NCBI GenBank assembly: GCA_001767455.1
Contig: MELC01000022.1
Span: forward strand, 80,023 to 120,244
Origin: Acidobacteria bacterium RIFCSPLOWO2_12_FULL_66_21
GTDB lineage: Bacteria; Acidobacteriota; Vicinamibacteria; Vicinamibacterales; 2-12-FULL-66-21
Direction: 5' to 3'
Length of the DNA stretch: 40,222 nucleotides
Shown: positions 1 through 9,320 of the stretch, piece by piece
How the letters are laid out: every line of letters starts with the position of its first letter
Position numbering within the stretch: the stretch's first letter is position 1
Notes under the pieces: generated by a model
Told to the model about the DNA's origin: nothing
The model's input: the letters and a program-made list of their open reading frames with translations, nothing else
Databases searched by the model: none
Translations under genes and position numbers: made by a program

Positions 1-1232
<1,232 letters not shown>

Positions 1233-1309
1233 CGACCACGGCGTACTTGCGTTCCCGGCGCAACGCGGTATTCTGAAATCGCCACGCCATGCCTGCGCGG
1301 GAGGCTCCC

Positions 1310-1717
1310 ATGAGACTCTCTGTTCGTGTCATGTCCGCGGCCGCCCTGGCGTTCCTTCCTTGCGCGTGCGGCGGCCCCGATCCGCTCGGTCCGACAGCGC
1401 TCGACCAGGGCGTCATCGTGTTCATGCACTCCGGTTTCCGCGGCACCTCGCAGCAGGTCGGGATCGACGTCAGCGATCTGACCAAGGTGCAGGGCCCGTG
1501 CGGGACCGACGAGAACGAGTCGTCGCGCACCTGGAACGACTGCATTTCCTCGGTGCGATTGCTGCCCGGCTGGAGTGCGACGCTTTACGGCGACAGCAAC
1601 TTCCGCGGCGCGGCGATCGAAGTGACCGAGGACATTGCGGATCTCGCGTCGCGCGCCGGTTCCTGCTCCGGCAGCTACGACGACTGCATCTCGTCGATCC
1701 GAGTGTATAAGCGCTGA
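1310..1717 (+). CDS. Secreted beta/gamma-crystallin-like calcium-binding protein
   Basis: This is a 135-residue protein with an N-terminal hydrophobic export signal (roughly residues 1-20, MRLSVRVMSAAALAFLPCAC). The mature part holds two repeats, each ending in a motif that fits the beta/gamma-crystallin calcium-binding consensus (N/D)(N/D)XX(S/T)S: NDCISS followed by VRL, and DDCISS followed by IRV. Each motif contains a cysteine and further cysteines precede it, so disulfides are likely outside the cytoplasm. I chose the ATG at 1310 over the in-frame ATG at 1289 because GGGAGG at 1299-1304 lies 5 nt before it. A weak promoter (TTGCGT 1247-1252, 16 nt, TATTCT 1269-1274) fits this start. A related alternative name is peptidase inhibitor family I36. 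Calcium binding is inferred from the motif only. Confidence 0.75.
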   Translation: MRLSVRVMSAAALAFLPCACGGPDPLGPTALDQGVIVFMHSGFRGTSQQVGIDVSDLTKVQGPCGTDENESSRTWNDCISSVRLLPGWSATLYGDSNFRGAAIEVTEDIADLASRAGSCSGSYDDCISSIRVYKR

Positions 1718-1726
1718 GAAGAGGGG

Positions 1727-2131
1727 ATGAACGGATTACGTCGTCAGGTGTGGTTCCGTGCGGCGCTTCTCGTCGGCATCGTGTACTTCGCCGTCGGCAG
1801 GTTGTTTGCCCTTCCGGCCACGAACGTAGGCGCGTGGCGACTCGCAGCGTGGGTGGTCTGCGGCTTTGCGTATGGGGGGCATGTTGCGTACGAGCACTTC
1901 AGCCTGCGCAACCCCCCTCGAAGGACAGCGGTGCACGCCGCCGTGGCCGTCGCCATCGGGGCGCTCGCTCTTGCCATCGCCGGGATGGTTCATTCGCTGT
2001 CGACCGAGGCAGGGATGAGGCCTGCGTGGCTCGTCGCCCTCGTTGCGTGGCCGGCCGTTACCGCTGTTCCGGCGTTTCTTGGAGCCCTCGTGGCGACGGC
2101 AGTGCTCGCGCGTGCATGTGCACGTCGATGA
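1727..2131 (+). CDS. Small integral membrane protein
   Basis: A 134-residue protein with four predicted membrane segments (about residues 10-28, 36-54, 68-88 and 103-128) and few charged residues outside the loops. It begins 9 nt after the stop of the crystallin-like gene, with AAGAGGGG just before the ATG as a ribosome binding site, so the two are probably cotranscribed. I do not recognise a named family and see no catalytic motif. The 3' end faces the convergent receiver-protein gene, with 77 nt between the stops. Confidence 0.6.
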   Translation: MNGLRRQVWFRAALLVGIVYFAVGRLFALPATNVGAWRLAAWVVCGFAYGGHVAYEHFSLRNPPRRTAVHAAVAVAIGALALAIAGMVHSLSTEAGMRPAWLVALVAWPAVTAVPAFLGALVATAVLARACARR

Positions 2132-2208
2132 CCGGCTCGCGCTGTTGCGCGGGACAGGGATCAGGAGGTGGCAACGACCGCGACTCGGCAAGGGATTTCA
2201 CGGCCGCG

Positions 2209-2703
2209 CTACGTCGGGCGGCGCCGGAGGACGGCGTTGCGCAACCCGGCGAGGGGCAGCGACGGAACGGTGCGCAGCGGTCTGTCATCCACGGCGTTCA
2301 GAACGGCGGCCATCAGCCGCGAGCGGCGCACCGCGCGTTTGATTTCCGCCACCAGGTGCGACGGCATGCACGGCTTGGCAATCACGGCCGAGAGTCCGGC
2401 CGCCACGGCTTCCTTCTGCATCTCGGCGTTCCAGCGCCCGGTCATGCCCACAACGGGCACCGCCCGCGTGCGGTCGTCGGCGCGCAGCGCCGCCGCCAGG
2501 GCGAACCCGTCCAGCCCCGGCATCGCGATGTCCGTCACCACGATGTCGGGAACCGTCTCGCGCGCGCACGCAAGCGCGGCCGTGCCGTCCGTCCGCCCGA
2601 CCGCCACGAAACCGGCGGCGGTGAGGAACTCCACGTACCCCGCCAGGGCGTTCGGCTCGTCCTCCACGACCAGCACCACGGTCTCGGTCCACTCAGGGAA
2701 CAT
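2209..2703 (-). CDS. Stand-alone response-regulator receiver protein (CheY-like)
   Basis: A 164-residue protein made of one receiver domain (about residues 8-125) and a short basic tail without a recognisable output domain. The acidic pair is E14-D15 (VVEDEPN), the phospho-acceptor is D58 in VVTDIAMPG, the switch threonine is in GMTG and the conserved lysine is in AKPCMP. I use the ATG at 2703. An in-frame GTG at 2790 would add 29 residues that do not look like receiver sequence. Neither start has a good Shine-Dalgarno sequence. There is no histidine kinase next to it, so the partner kinase and the output are unknown. Confidence 0.82.
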   Translation of the reverse strand: MFPEWTETVVLVVEDEPNALAGYVEFLTAAGFVAVGRTDGTAALACARETVPDIVVTDIAMPGLDGFALAAALRADDRTRAVPVVGMTGRWNAEMQKEAVAAGLSAVIAKPCMPSHLVAEIKRAVRRSRLMAAVLNAVDDRPLRTVPSLPLAGLRNAVLRRRPT

Positions 2704-2855
2704 ACGCCGTACGGAAGCGCAAACGGCGCGCCAGCCTGAAAACCGGCCAAAATCACGCACGGAGGGTCGCCGAGCCGTCCGGCGACTCACAGATTCGTCG
2801 TCGCTCGATCAATTCGAGCCATGATCCAGCTCACCTGGCCTCGTTCGGTGAGCCG

Positions 2856-3998
2856 CTAATCTTCAGGCGTCCCTGCCAGCAGGGGCTCCAACTCCAGCGT
2901 CTGCGCTCCATTTTCAGTGCATACGGCGTATTTGGCTTCGCCGCTGTGATACATCGCCAGGCCGGCGTACTCGCCGCGCTTGTTGAGCACGAAGAATCGC
3001 ACGTTGAAGGTGGGGTTGCCCTTTGAATTGAGCAGGCGCTTCTCGATCGTGTTCGCCTTGATTCGCTTGAGCGCTTCCATGCCGGCGTCTTTCGGCGACA
3101 TGCCGCGCCGCATCGACTCGACGACGAGGAACGAGGAGAGGTTGTAGAGATTCGCCTCGCCGCGGCCGGTGGACCCCGCGGCGCCCACTTCGTTGTCGAC
3201 GTAGAGCCCGGCGCCGAGGATCGGCGAGTCCCCCGTGCGCCCGGGGATCTTCCAGGCGAGGCCGCTCGTGGTCGTCACGCCGCAGATGTTCCCGTTCGGC
3301 CCGATCCCATCGCAGTTGATGGTGCCCCAGAAGCTGCCCTCGCGGATCAGGCCGTCCCGCACCATGGACCGTCCGGCGTCGTAACCGGGATCCTCTCGGA
3401 GAACGGCAGGCGCCGTTCGCGAGCGGCCCCTGCCGTTTCTTTTTGGATCGAGATAGTGCTCGGGATCGACACGCCGCTTCCATTCGAGCCAGAGTCTGCG
3501 CGAGTTCGGTGTGTTCAGGTCGTCTTCAATCTTGAACCCCATCGCGCGCGCGAACGCCGTGGCCCCCTGGCCGGCGAGCAAATGGTGGTCGGTGTTCTCC
3601 ATTACGGCCCGTGCCACCAGCGACGGGGTCCGGACGCCTTCTATGCACGCCACGGCTCCTGCCCGCTTCTTCGGACCGTGCATGCACGATGCGTCGAGCT
3701 GCACGACGCCGTCGGCGTTCGGCAGCGCGCCGTAGCCGATGCCGGTCTCGAGCGGATCGTTCTCCGGGATGTTCACGCCGGCGACGAGCGCGTCGAGCAC
3801 GTCCTTCCCCTCGGTGATCAGACGAAAGGCGCGCGATACGGCGTTTTCGGTGCCGCCGTTCGTGAACTCCCATCCGGAGTAGTCGGAAATCACCACCGGC
3901 CGCACGGTACGCTGGATCAGGATCTCCGGCGACCGTGCGGCGGACGGAGCCGCCGCGAGGAGTGCGGCGCTCTTCACGAAGTCGCGTCTGGTCATCAT
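2856..3998 (-). CDS. N4-(beta-N-acetylglucosaminyl)-L-asparaginase, Tat-exported
   Basis: A 380-residue N-terminal nucleophile hydrolase of the glycosylasparaginase/type 2 asparaginase family. It would release ammonia or aminosugar from asparagine side chains, probably in the periplasm. The N-terminus has a twin-arginine signal (TRRDFVKSAALLAAAPSAA). The predicted self-cleavage site is before T226 in FWGTINCDG, with Gly before the Thr as in plant-type asparaginases rather than the Asp of classic glycosylasparaginases. A downstream TTTSGLAWKIPGRTGDSPI stretch fits the substrate-binding loop of the family. It starts 10 nt after the stop of the S1-domain gene, with GTGAGG about 9 nt upstream of the ATG at 3998 (a second ATG follows at 3995), so the two form an operon. 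Confidence 0.9.
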   Translation of the reverse strand: MMTRRDFVKSAALLAAAPSAARSPEILIQRTVRPVVISDYSGWEFTNGGTENAVSRAFRLITEGKDVLDALVAGVNIPENDPLETGIGYGALPNADGVVQLDASCMHGPKKRAGAVACIEGVRTPSLVARAVMENTDHHLLAGQGATAFARAMGFKIEDDLNTPNSRRLWLEWKRRVDPEHYLDPKRNGRGRSRTAPAVLREDPGYDAGRSMVRDGLIREGSFWGTINCDGIGPNGNICGVTTTSGLAWKIPGRTGDSPILGAGLYVDNEVGAAGSTGRGEANLYNLSSFLVVESMRRGMSPKDAGMEALKRIKANTIEKRLLNSKGNPTFNVRFFVLNKRGEYAGLAMYHSGEAKYAVCTENGAQTLELEPLLAGTPED

Positions 3999-4008
3999 GG
4001 CGCCAACC

Positions 4009-5277
4009 TCACTTCTTCCGCGGTTCCAGGGCGCCGCGGAGCTTGTCGGCGAGCGAGCCGAACCCCTCCCCCGGCGCACCAGTCTCCCGTTCGGCGTACT
4101 CGCGCATGTCCTCGCGCGCCTCTCCGGCGCGGGCCGAGCCCTCCGGAACGAGCGCGAGGCTGATCCGCTTCTTCTCGAGGTCGATGCTCAGGATCTCGAA
4201 CGACGCGGTCGTCCCGGGCGCGACCAGGCTGGACCATCCCCCACTGCTCGCGGGTCCCCACCCCCGCTCGCTCGCGCTGCGGCGCTCGGGAGACCTCGCT
4301 GTCCTCGCGCGGGCCGCCGGCGCTCCCTCCGATCGCCCGGTCGAAGCGAACGTGGACGCGTGCGCCAGGCCCTCGACACCCGGCTCGAGCTCGACGAACG
4401 CCCCGAACTCCGCGAGGCGCGTCACGCGGCCGGTGCGCACCTGGCCTGGCTCGTACGTGCCCGCAACGGTGGACCACGGATCGGCGGTGAGCTGCTTCAA
4501 CCCGAGCGAGATCTTCTGCGTGTCGTCGTCCACGCGCAGCACCTTGACGGCGATCTCGTCGCCAGGTTTGAGCACCTGCGACGTGTCCGACACGCGGGAC
4601 CAGCCCATCTCCGACACGTGCAGCAAGCCTTGCACGCCGGCGCCCAGGTCGACGAACGCGCCGAACTCGCGCACGGAGGTCACGCGTCCGGTCATCACCG
4701 CGCCGGCGACGATCGATCGCCGGATCTCGGCGGCGCCAGCCCGCTGCTCCTCCTCGAGAAGCGCACGGCGCGAGACGACGAGGTTCTTGCCGCCTTCCTT
4801 GAACTCGGTGATTCGAAATCGGTAGACGTGCCCTTCGTGGGCCGAGGGGTCAGCCGTCCGGAGGATGTCGATTTGCGAGAGCGGGCAGAACGCGCGCTGC
4901 CGGGCGATGCGCACTTCGTACCCGCCCTTCACCGCCTTTTCGACCTTGCCTTCCACCGGCAGGCCGCTGTGGAACGCGTCTTCGAGCTGCCGGCTGGTCG
5001 CGGCTCCCAGGGCCAGCTTCCGGGAGAGTGTCAGCCCGCCGTCGGTTGACACCACGACGGCCTGAATGCGGTCACCGACGGCGACCTCGATGTCCCCTTC
5101 GTCGTCCTTCAGTTCGCCGACGTCGATCGTGGCTTCCCCCTTGCCGCCGACGTTGACGAACGCCACCTCCGGGCCTATCGCGACGATCGTGCCCTCGATG
5201 GTCTGACCATTCCTGAAGCGCTTCGCTTTGATCGAAGCCTCGAACATCGCGGCGAAGTCTTCGTCGGGCTCGCTCAT
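4009..5277 (-). CDS. S1-domain RNA-binding protein (ribosomal protein S1-like)
   Basis: A 422-residue cytoplasmic protein with four OB-fold S1 domains at about residues 24-93, 106-175, 192-261 and 277-385. Typical motifs are GTIVAIGPEVAFVNVGGKGE in domain 1, REFGAFVDLGAGVQGLLHVSEM in domain 3 and AEFGAFVELEPGVEGLAHAS in domain 4. Such proteins bind mRNA and help translation initiation. This one has fewer domains than E. coli S1 (six). Domain 4 is split by an arginine/serine-rich stretch of about 30 residues that looks like an in-frame insertion. GAGGAG lies about 7 nt before the ATG. The gene heads an operon with the asparaginase, and a TATAAT hexamer lies 97 nt upstream. Confidence 0.88.
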   Translation of the reverse strand: MSEPDEDFAAMFEASIKAKRFRNGQTIEGTIVAIGPEVAFVNVGGKGEATIDVGELKDDEGDIEVAVGDRIQAVVVSTDGGLTLSRKLALGAATSRQLEDAFHSGLPVEGKVEKAVKGGYEVRIARQRAFCPLSQIDILRTADPSAHEGHVYRFRITEFKEGGKNLVVSRRALLEEEQRAGAAEIRRSIVAGAVMTGRVTSVREFGAFVDLGAGVQGLLHVSEMGWSRVSDTSQVLKPGDEIAVKVLRVDDDTQKISLGLKQLTADPWSTVAGTYEPGQVRTGRVTRLAEFGAFVELEPGVEGLAHASTFASTGRSEGAPAARARTARSPERRSASERGWGPASSGGWSSLVAPGTTASFEILSIDLEKKRISLALVPEGSARAGEAREDMREYAERETGAPGEGFGSLADKLRGALEPRKK

Positions 5278-5373
5278 GGCGCGCTCCTCGTGATGGTCAC
5301 AGTCCGTTCGAACTGGTTACTCGCCGGCTCTCGGCTGCCTCGCCGACGACCTGGTCCGGATCGAGTCTGGGTG

Positions 5374-5379
5374 ATTATA
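5374..5379 (-). promoter_or_regulatory. Candidate -10 element for the S1-domain gene
   Basis: A perfect TATAAT on the minus strand, 97 nt before the S1-domain start, within a 251-nt intergenic space of this GC-rich region. I find no matching -35 hexamer at 16-18 nt, so it rests on the -10 alone. Confidence 0.35.
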
Positions 5380-5528
5380 CGGGGAGGCAGTGCCGAAGGA
5401 CTGCTCATCGCTGATCGCTGCACTGACGACCGACCGTGCACGACGAATTGCTCGCCACGCTAGCGACTTCTCGCGAGCTATTCCGGTTCCGAGGAGGAGG
5501 CGCGATCTCGGAGGTCCCAGGACACACG

Positions 5529-7988
5529 TCAACCCTGCCGCAGGGCCTCGGTCGGTTGAACACGCAGCGCTCGGCGCGCCGGTGCGGCGCACGCCAGCAC
5601 GCCCACCGCCGCCATGATGACGGACGTGATCACCGACGAGGCGAGGAGATCCGCGGTCAGGCTGTCGGCGCGCCACGCGAGGAGCAGGATGAGGCTGTTG
5701 CCGGCGATGATGCCGCCGCCGAGCTGACGACCGGCACGAGCGAACACGCTGCCGAGCACGTGCCGGGGGTTGGCGCCGAGTGCGAGACGGATACCGATCT
5801 CGCGGGTGCGACGCGCCACGGCGACGGCCATGAGCGCGTACAGACCGGCCGCGGAGAAGACCAGCGCCACGAGCAGAACGCTGCCGAAGACGACGCTGCC
5901 GCCCACCATCCGTGTTTGCTCCTGTGCGACGATGTCGTCGAGGGTGACGATATCCCGGAGGTGCAGACCCGCATCGACCTGCCGCGCAAGGGCGGCGACG
6001 CGGGGCGCAAGCGGCGCCGCGTCCCCCGCGACGTGCACCGCGACCACGACAGGATCGAGCTCCGCCGCGGAGGCTGCGCGATAGATGTACGCTGCCGCAC
6101 CCCAATCGGCGGGGAACAACATCTCCAGATCGGTGACCACGCCGACGATCTCGTGCCAGGGTCCCAGCTCGCGCTCGCTGCCTCGCTGGAGCGTGCGAAC
6201 GCGTGCGCCCACGGGATTCCTGCCCACCACGCGCATGAACGCCTCGTTGACCACGACGGGCCCGTTCGGCGCCCCAGCATCAGTGGCATGCAAGGCGCGG
6301 CCGGCCACGATCCCGGCGCCGAACACGTCGTGATAGCCGGCACCGACAGCAGCCATCGCGAATCCGCCCTCGAAATTGCCGAGCAGGCGAGCCGGAGGTG
6401 CACCGTCCTGCTCCATTTCCACCGCTACCCATTCCGGGGACATCGTCGGCAGGCGATCGCCGTGTGTCACGTGCGTCACGCCAGGCTCTTTACGCAATCG
6501 GCCCGCGAATTCTTCGTATGCGAGCGCGCGACGCGCGGCGATCTGCCCATCGTCAGGCACACCATGCTCGCCGGCCAGCGCCTCGTTATCCATGCTGAGA
6601 CGGAAGGTGAGGTAACGCTCGGCCGGAAACGCGGCCCGCCTCGACTGGTCGGGGAGGGAGTTGGTGAAGATTCCCACCGCGGCGGGCACGAACAGCAGCG
6701 TGCAGGCCACCTGCGCGCCGACGATGAACGACCAGATGCCGCCGAACTTCATCGTTGCGCCGGTGCTGGTGATCCCCTGCAGTCCCTGCTGGACGGACGC
6801 GCCCGTGGCCTTCAGTGCCGGCAGCAGGCCGATCAGTGCCGCGGCGACGAGCGCGAGCAGCAGCGCATACGCGATGGTGGCAGGCTCGAGCGTCAGATCC
6901 ACCCAGAACGGAAGGTCGTCCCCAGTGATCTGACTCGCCCGGGCCCAGGCATAGCGCACTGTCGTCCGGGCCACGACGAGCCCGAGCACGGCGGCGGCGA
7001 GGGCCAGCACGAGCCCTTCGGTGACGATCTGCGCGATCACGCGGGCACGGCTCGCCCCCAGCGCGTGACGGACGACCATCTCCGGCTCGCGCATCGCCGT
7101 GCGCGCGAAGATCAGCGTCGCGACGTTCGCCGACACCGCCCCCAGCAGCAGCAGGACGATGGCGTGGACCGCCAGATCTTCCAGCCGCAGCGGATCACCC
7201 GGCGTGCGCCCGGCGAATGCGCGAACCCGCGTCCGCAACTGCGCGTGGGTTGCCGGCTGGTCGGCGGCCAGGCGTGCCGAGACGACGTCGAGCTCCGCCG
7301 CGGCATCCTGCCAGCTCGCGCCGTCGGCGAGGCGGCCGAACACTTGCACGGCCGGCCCTTCGCGCGGCGGCGCGTCCTGGACCGGCAATGGCACCCATGC
7401 CTGCTGATTGCGCGGGAAGCCGAAGCGCGGCGGCATCACGCCCACCACGGTGCGAGCCGTGCGACCCACCGTCACGACGCGGCCGATGATCGCCGGGTCG
7501 TGCAGGAACTGTCTCTGCCAGACGTCGTAACCCAGGACCACGACGGGCTCCGCACCCGGCATTTCGTCCGTCGGCTGCAGCGGCCTGCCGAGCAGCGGCG
7601 GCACGCGGGTGAGCGGAAACGCCGATGCCGTGATCTCCGCCACGCGCAGCGATTCGACACGGCGTTCGCCCGTGAGCACGTTGCGCTCGCTCACGCGCGC
7701 GGCGCCGAGTTCCGCCACGGTCTTCAACGACCGCCGCCAGATCGCGAAATCGTGGAGCACCCTCGGCTCCACGCGTGACGCCGCCGTGTCCTCGGTCTCG
7801 AGGCGCACGACTCGGCCGCCTTCATCGAACGGCAGCCGTTTGTACAGCAGTTCGTCGGCGACTTCGATGCCGACCGCCCCAATCGCGATGGCACCCGCCA
7901 GCGAGAGGCCCCCGATGATCGTGAGCGCGGGATATTTCAGCAGCAGACGCGCGCCCAGCTTCCAGTCGAGCCATGAGACCGCCGTCAT
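5529..7988 (-). CDS. ADOP-type ABC permease (duplicated MacB/FtsX-like)
   Basis: An 819-residue inner-membrane protein with the duplicated plan of acidobacterial orphan permeases. It has one N-terminal membrane segment (about 20-40), a first periplasmic MacB-like core (about 50-235), three membrane segments (about 268-400), a second anchor and periplasmic core (about 425-650), and three C-terminal membrane segments ending in LRVQPTEALRQG, a typical ADOP terminus. No ATPase gene is adjacent, as is usual for these orphans. The substrate is unknown. GGCGAGG lies 5 nt before the ATG at 7988. That start also overlaps the end of a 20-codon upstream reading frame (ATGA), which suggests translational coupling. 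The PadR-type regulator that often precedes ADOP genes is not here. Confidence 0.9.
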   Translation of the reverse strand: MTAVSWLDWKLGARLLLKYPALTIIGGLSLAGAIAIGAVGIEVADELLYKRLPFDEGGRVVRLETEDTAASRVEPRVLHDFAIWRRSLKTVAELGAARVSERNVLTGERRVESLRVAEITASAFPLTRVPPLLGRPLQPTDEMPGAEPVVVLGYDVWQRQFLHDPAIIGRVVTVGRTARTVVGVMPPRFGFPRNQQAWVPLPVQDAPPREGPAVQVFGRLADGASWQDAAAELDVVSARLAADQPATHAQLRTRVRAFAGRTPGDPLRLEDLAVHAIVLLLLGAVSANVATLIFARTAMREPEMVVRHALGASRARVIAQIVTEGLVLALAAAVLGLVVARTTVRYAWARASQITGDDLPFWVDLTLEPATIAYALLLALVAAALIGLLPALKATGASVQQGLQGITSTGATMKFGGIWSFIVGAQVACTLLFVPAAVGIFTNSLPDQSRRAAFPAERYLTFRLSMDNEALAGEHGVPDDGQIAARRALAYEEFAGRLRKEPGVTHVTHGDRLPTMSPEWVAVEMEQDGAPPARLLGNFEGGFAMAAVGAGYHDVFGAGIVAGRALHATDAGAPNGPVVVNEAFMRVVGRNPVGARVRTLQRGSERELGPWHEIVGVVTDLEMLFPADWGAAAYIYRAASAAELDPVVVAVHVAGDAAPLAPRVAALARQVDAGLHLRDIVTLDDIVAQEQTRMVGGSVVFGSVLLVALVFSAAGLYALMAVAVARRTREIGIRLALGANPRHVLGSVFARAGRQLGGGIIAGNSLILLLAWRADSLTADLLASSVITSVIMAAVGVLACAAPARRALRVQPTEALRQG

Positions 7989-8047
7989 CGGGCCTCGCCC
8001 CGCAGGCGCCCCTGAGCCTGCTGACCGCGAACCAGGCCGGCATTCAT
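7985..8047 (-). CDS. Possible 20-codon leader ORF coupled to the ADOP permease
   Basis: An ATG at 8047 is preceded 8 nt upstream by GGAGGAG (minus strand, 8062-8056), the best Shine-Dalgarno sequence of this region. It opens a 20-codon frame (MNAGLVRGQQAQGRLRGEAR) whose TGA overlaps the permease ATG as ATGA. The geometry is that of a leader peptide or of translational reinitiation. Other explanations are a frame error near the permease start or chance. No database-type support is available for such a short peptide. Confidence 0.35.
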   Translation of the reverse strand: MNAGLVRGQQAQGRLRGEAR

Positions 8048-8360
8048 GCGCTTCGCTCCTCCAGTCCGCAGATGTCTGTGCATCGGGCCATGCTCATCGA
8101 GCCGGCGGATGGAAGCATACCCCCGCGGATCAGCCGGTGTCTTCACATAGAGGTGAGCATCCCGTGAGATTCCGGTGAGCGGGGCTCAGGTGATGTTTCC
8201 ACTGGCCAGCGGCTTTGCGGCGGGCACGCGACGGACAGCTCGCGATGCACGCCGCAGTGTTTACCGACGCCGCCAACAATTCGAACGCGCTACTGACCCC
8301 TCTCGCGTGGTCCGCGGACTGCGGGAGGCAACCGGGGAACACCAACGCATAGCCACCCGT
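8048..8360 (-). other. Intergenic region upstream of the ADOP permease, no gene seen
   Basis: About 310 nt between the permease leader and the end of the carbamate kinase gene. Short open frames exist on both strands but none has a Shine-Dalgarno sequence, a recognisable motif or plausible composition. Apart from the GGAGGAG at 8062-8056 I see no clear promoter, hairpin or repeat. Confidence 0.5.
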
Positions 8361-9320
8361 TCAGGCGGGGACGATGGCGGTCCCTGCCGTGCCGTTCAGC
8401 GCGTCCTCCAGGTCTTCCGGGCACGTCACGATCGCCCGCCGCGGCTTGCTCGACGGGCTTTCCAGAAACCGGACGATCGCCTCGATCTTCGGCGCCATGC
8501 TGCCGGCGCCGAACTGACCCTCGGCGAGGTACCGCTTCGCATCACCGAGCGTCATCGTGTCGAGTGGCCGCTCGCCGGGCTTCCCGTAGTCGAGGCACAC
8601 CTTGCGCACGTCGGTGGAGATCATGAAGAGGTCCGCGTCGAGCGCGGTCGCCAGCAGCGACGACGCGAGGTCCTTGTCGATGACCGCTTCGACCCCGCGC
8701 AGGTCGCCCTCCGCGTCGCGCACAACCGGTATGCCCCCTCCGCCGACGGCGGTGACCACATAGCCGTCCTGCACGAGATGCCGGATCGCGTCCAGCTCGA
8801 CGATCCGCAGCGGCTCGGGGCTCGGCACGACCCGGCGCCAGCCGCGGCCCGGCTGCTCGGCGATCGTCCAGTGGTTCACCGTCGCGCGCTCTCGAGCGGT
8901 CGCTTCATCCATGAACGACCCGATCGGCTTCGTTGGATGGGTGAACGCGGGACTGTCCGCCGCAACCTCCACCTGAGTGACGACGGTGAGCGCCTGCCGG
9001 CTCATGCCGCGCTGCCTGAATTCGTTCGTGAGCGACTGCTGGATCATGTAGCCAATCGCCCCCTGCGTGTCCGCGCCGCACGAGTCGAGCGGCACTTCGT
9101 GCAGCTCGTGCCGCGCCAGCTCGGATCGGCGGACGATGAAGCCGACCTGCGGCCCGTTGCCGTGGGTGATGACCACGTTGTGGCCCGCTTCGATGATGTG
9201 GGCGATGTGATGGCACGTCTCGCGGGCGAGCGCCCACTGATCCGCGACGGTGCGGTGCCGGTCGTCGCGGATGAGCGAGTTGCCGCCGACCGCCAGCACG
9301 ATGAGATCGCTATCCGGCAT
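8361..9320 (-). CDS. yqeA: Carbamate kinase, YqeA/ArcC type
   Basis: A 319-residue amino-acid-kinase-fold enzyme that makes ATP from carbamoyl phosphate and ADP. Recognisable motifs are LAVGGNSLI at the N-terminus (nucleotide/phosphate loop), THGNGPQVGFI, a PIGSFMDEATA segment of the lid region, TAVGGGGIPV, EAVIDKDLASSLLA and the C-terminal QFGAGSMAPKIEA, all in family order and at family length. It is the last gene of a three-gene minus-strand operon and its start overlaps the end of the carbamoyltransferase gene by 11 nt. The context (YgeW, YgeY, YgfK) points to the purine/ureide-type set rather than arginine deiminase; no arcA is seen. I use the symbol by context. Confidence 0.92.
   Translation of the reverse strand: MPDSDLIVLAVGGNSLIRDDRHRTVADQWALARETCHHIAHIIEAGHNVVITHGNGPQVGFIVRRSELARHELHEVPLDSCGADTQGAIGYMIQQSLTNEFRQRGMSRQALTVVTQVEVAADSPAFTHPTKPIGSFMDEATARERATVNHWTIAEQPGRGWRRVVPSPEPLRIVELDAIRHLVQDGYVVTAVGGGGIPVVRDAEGDLRGVEAVIDKDLASSLLATALDADLFMISTDVRKVCLDYGKPGERPLDTMTLGDAKRYLAEGQFGAGSMAPKIEAIVRFLESPSSKPRRAIVTCPEDLEDALNGTAGTAIVPA

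Noticed and set aside
5436-7778. A 780-codon open frame on the plus strand opposite the permease gene
   Set aside because: The minus strand encodes an intact ADOP permease. The plus-strand frame is His/Arg-rich and low in structure, as expected from GC-rich antisense.
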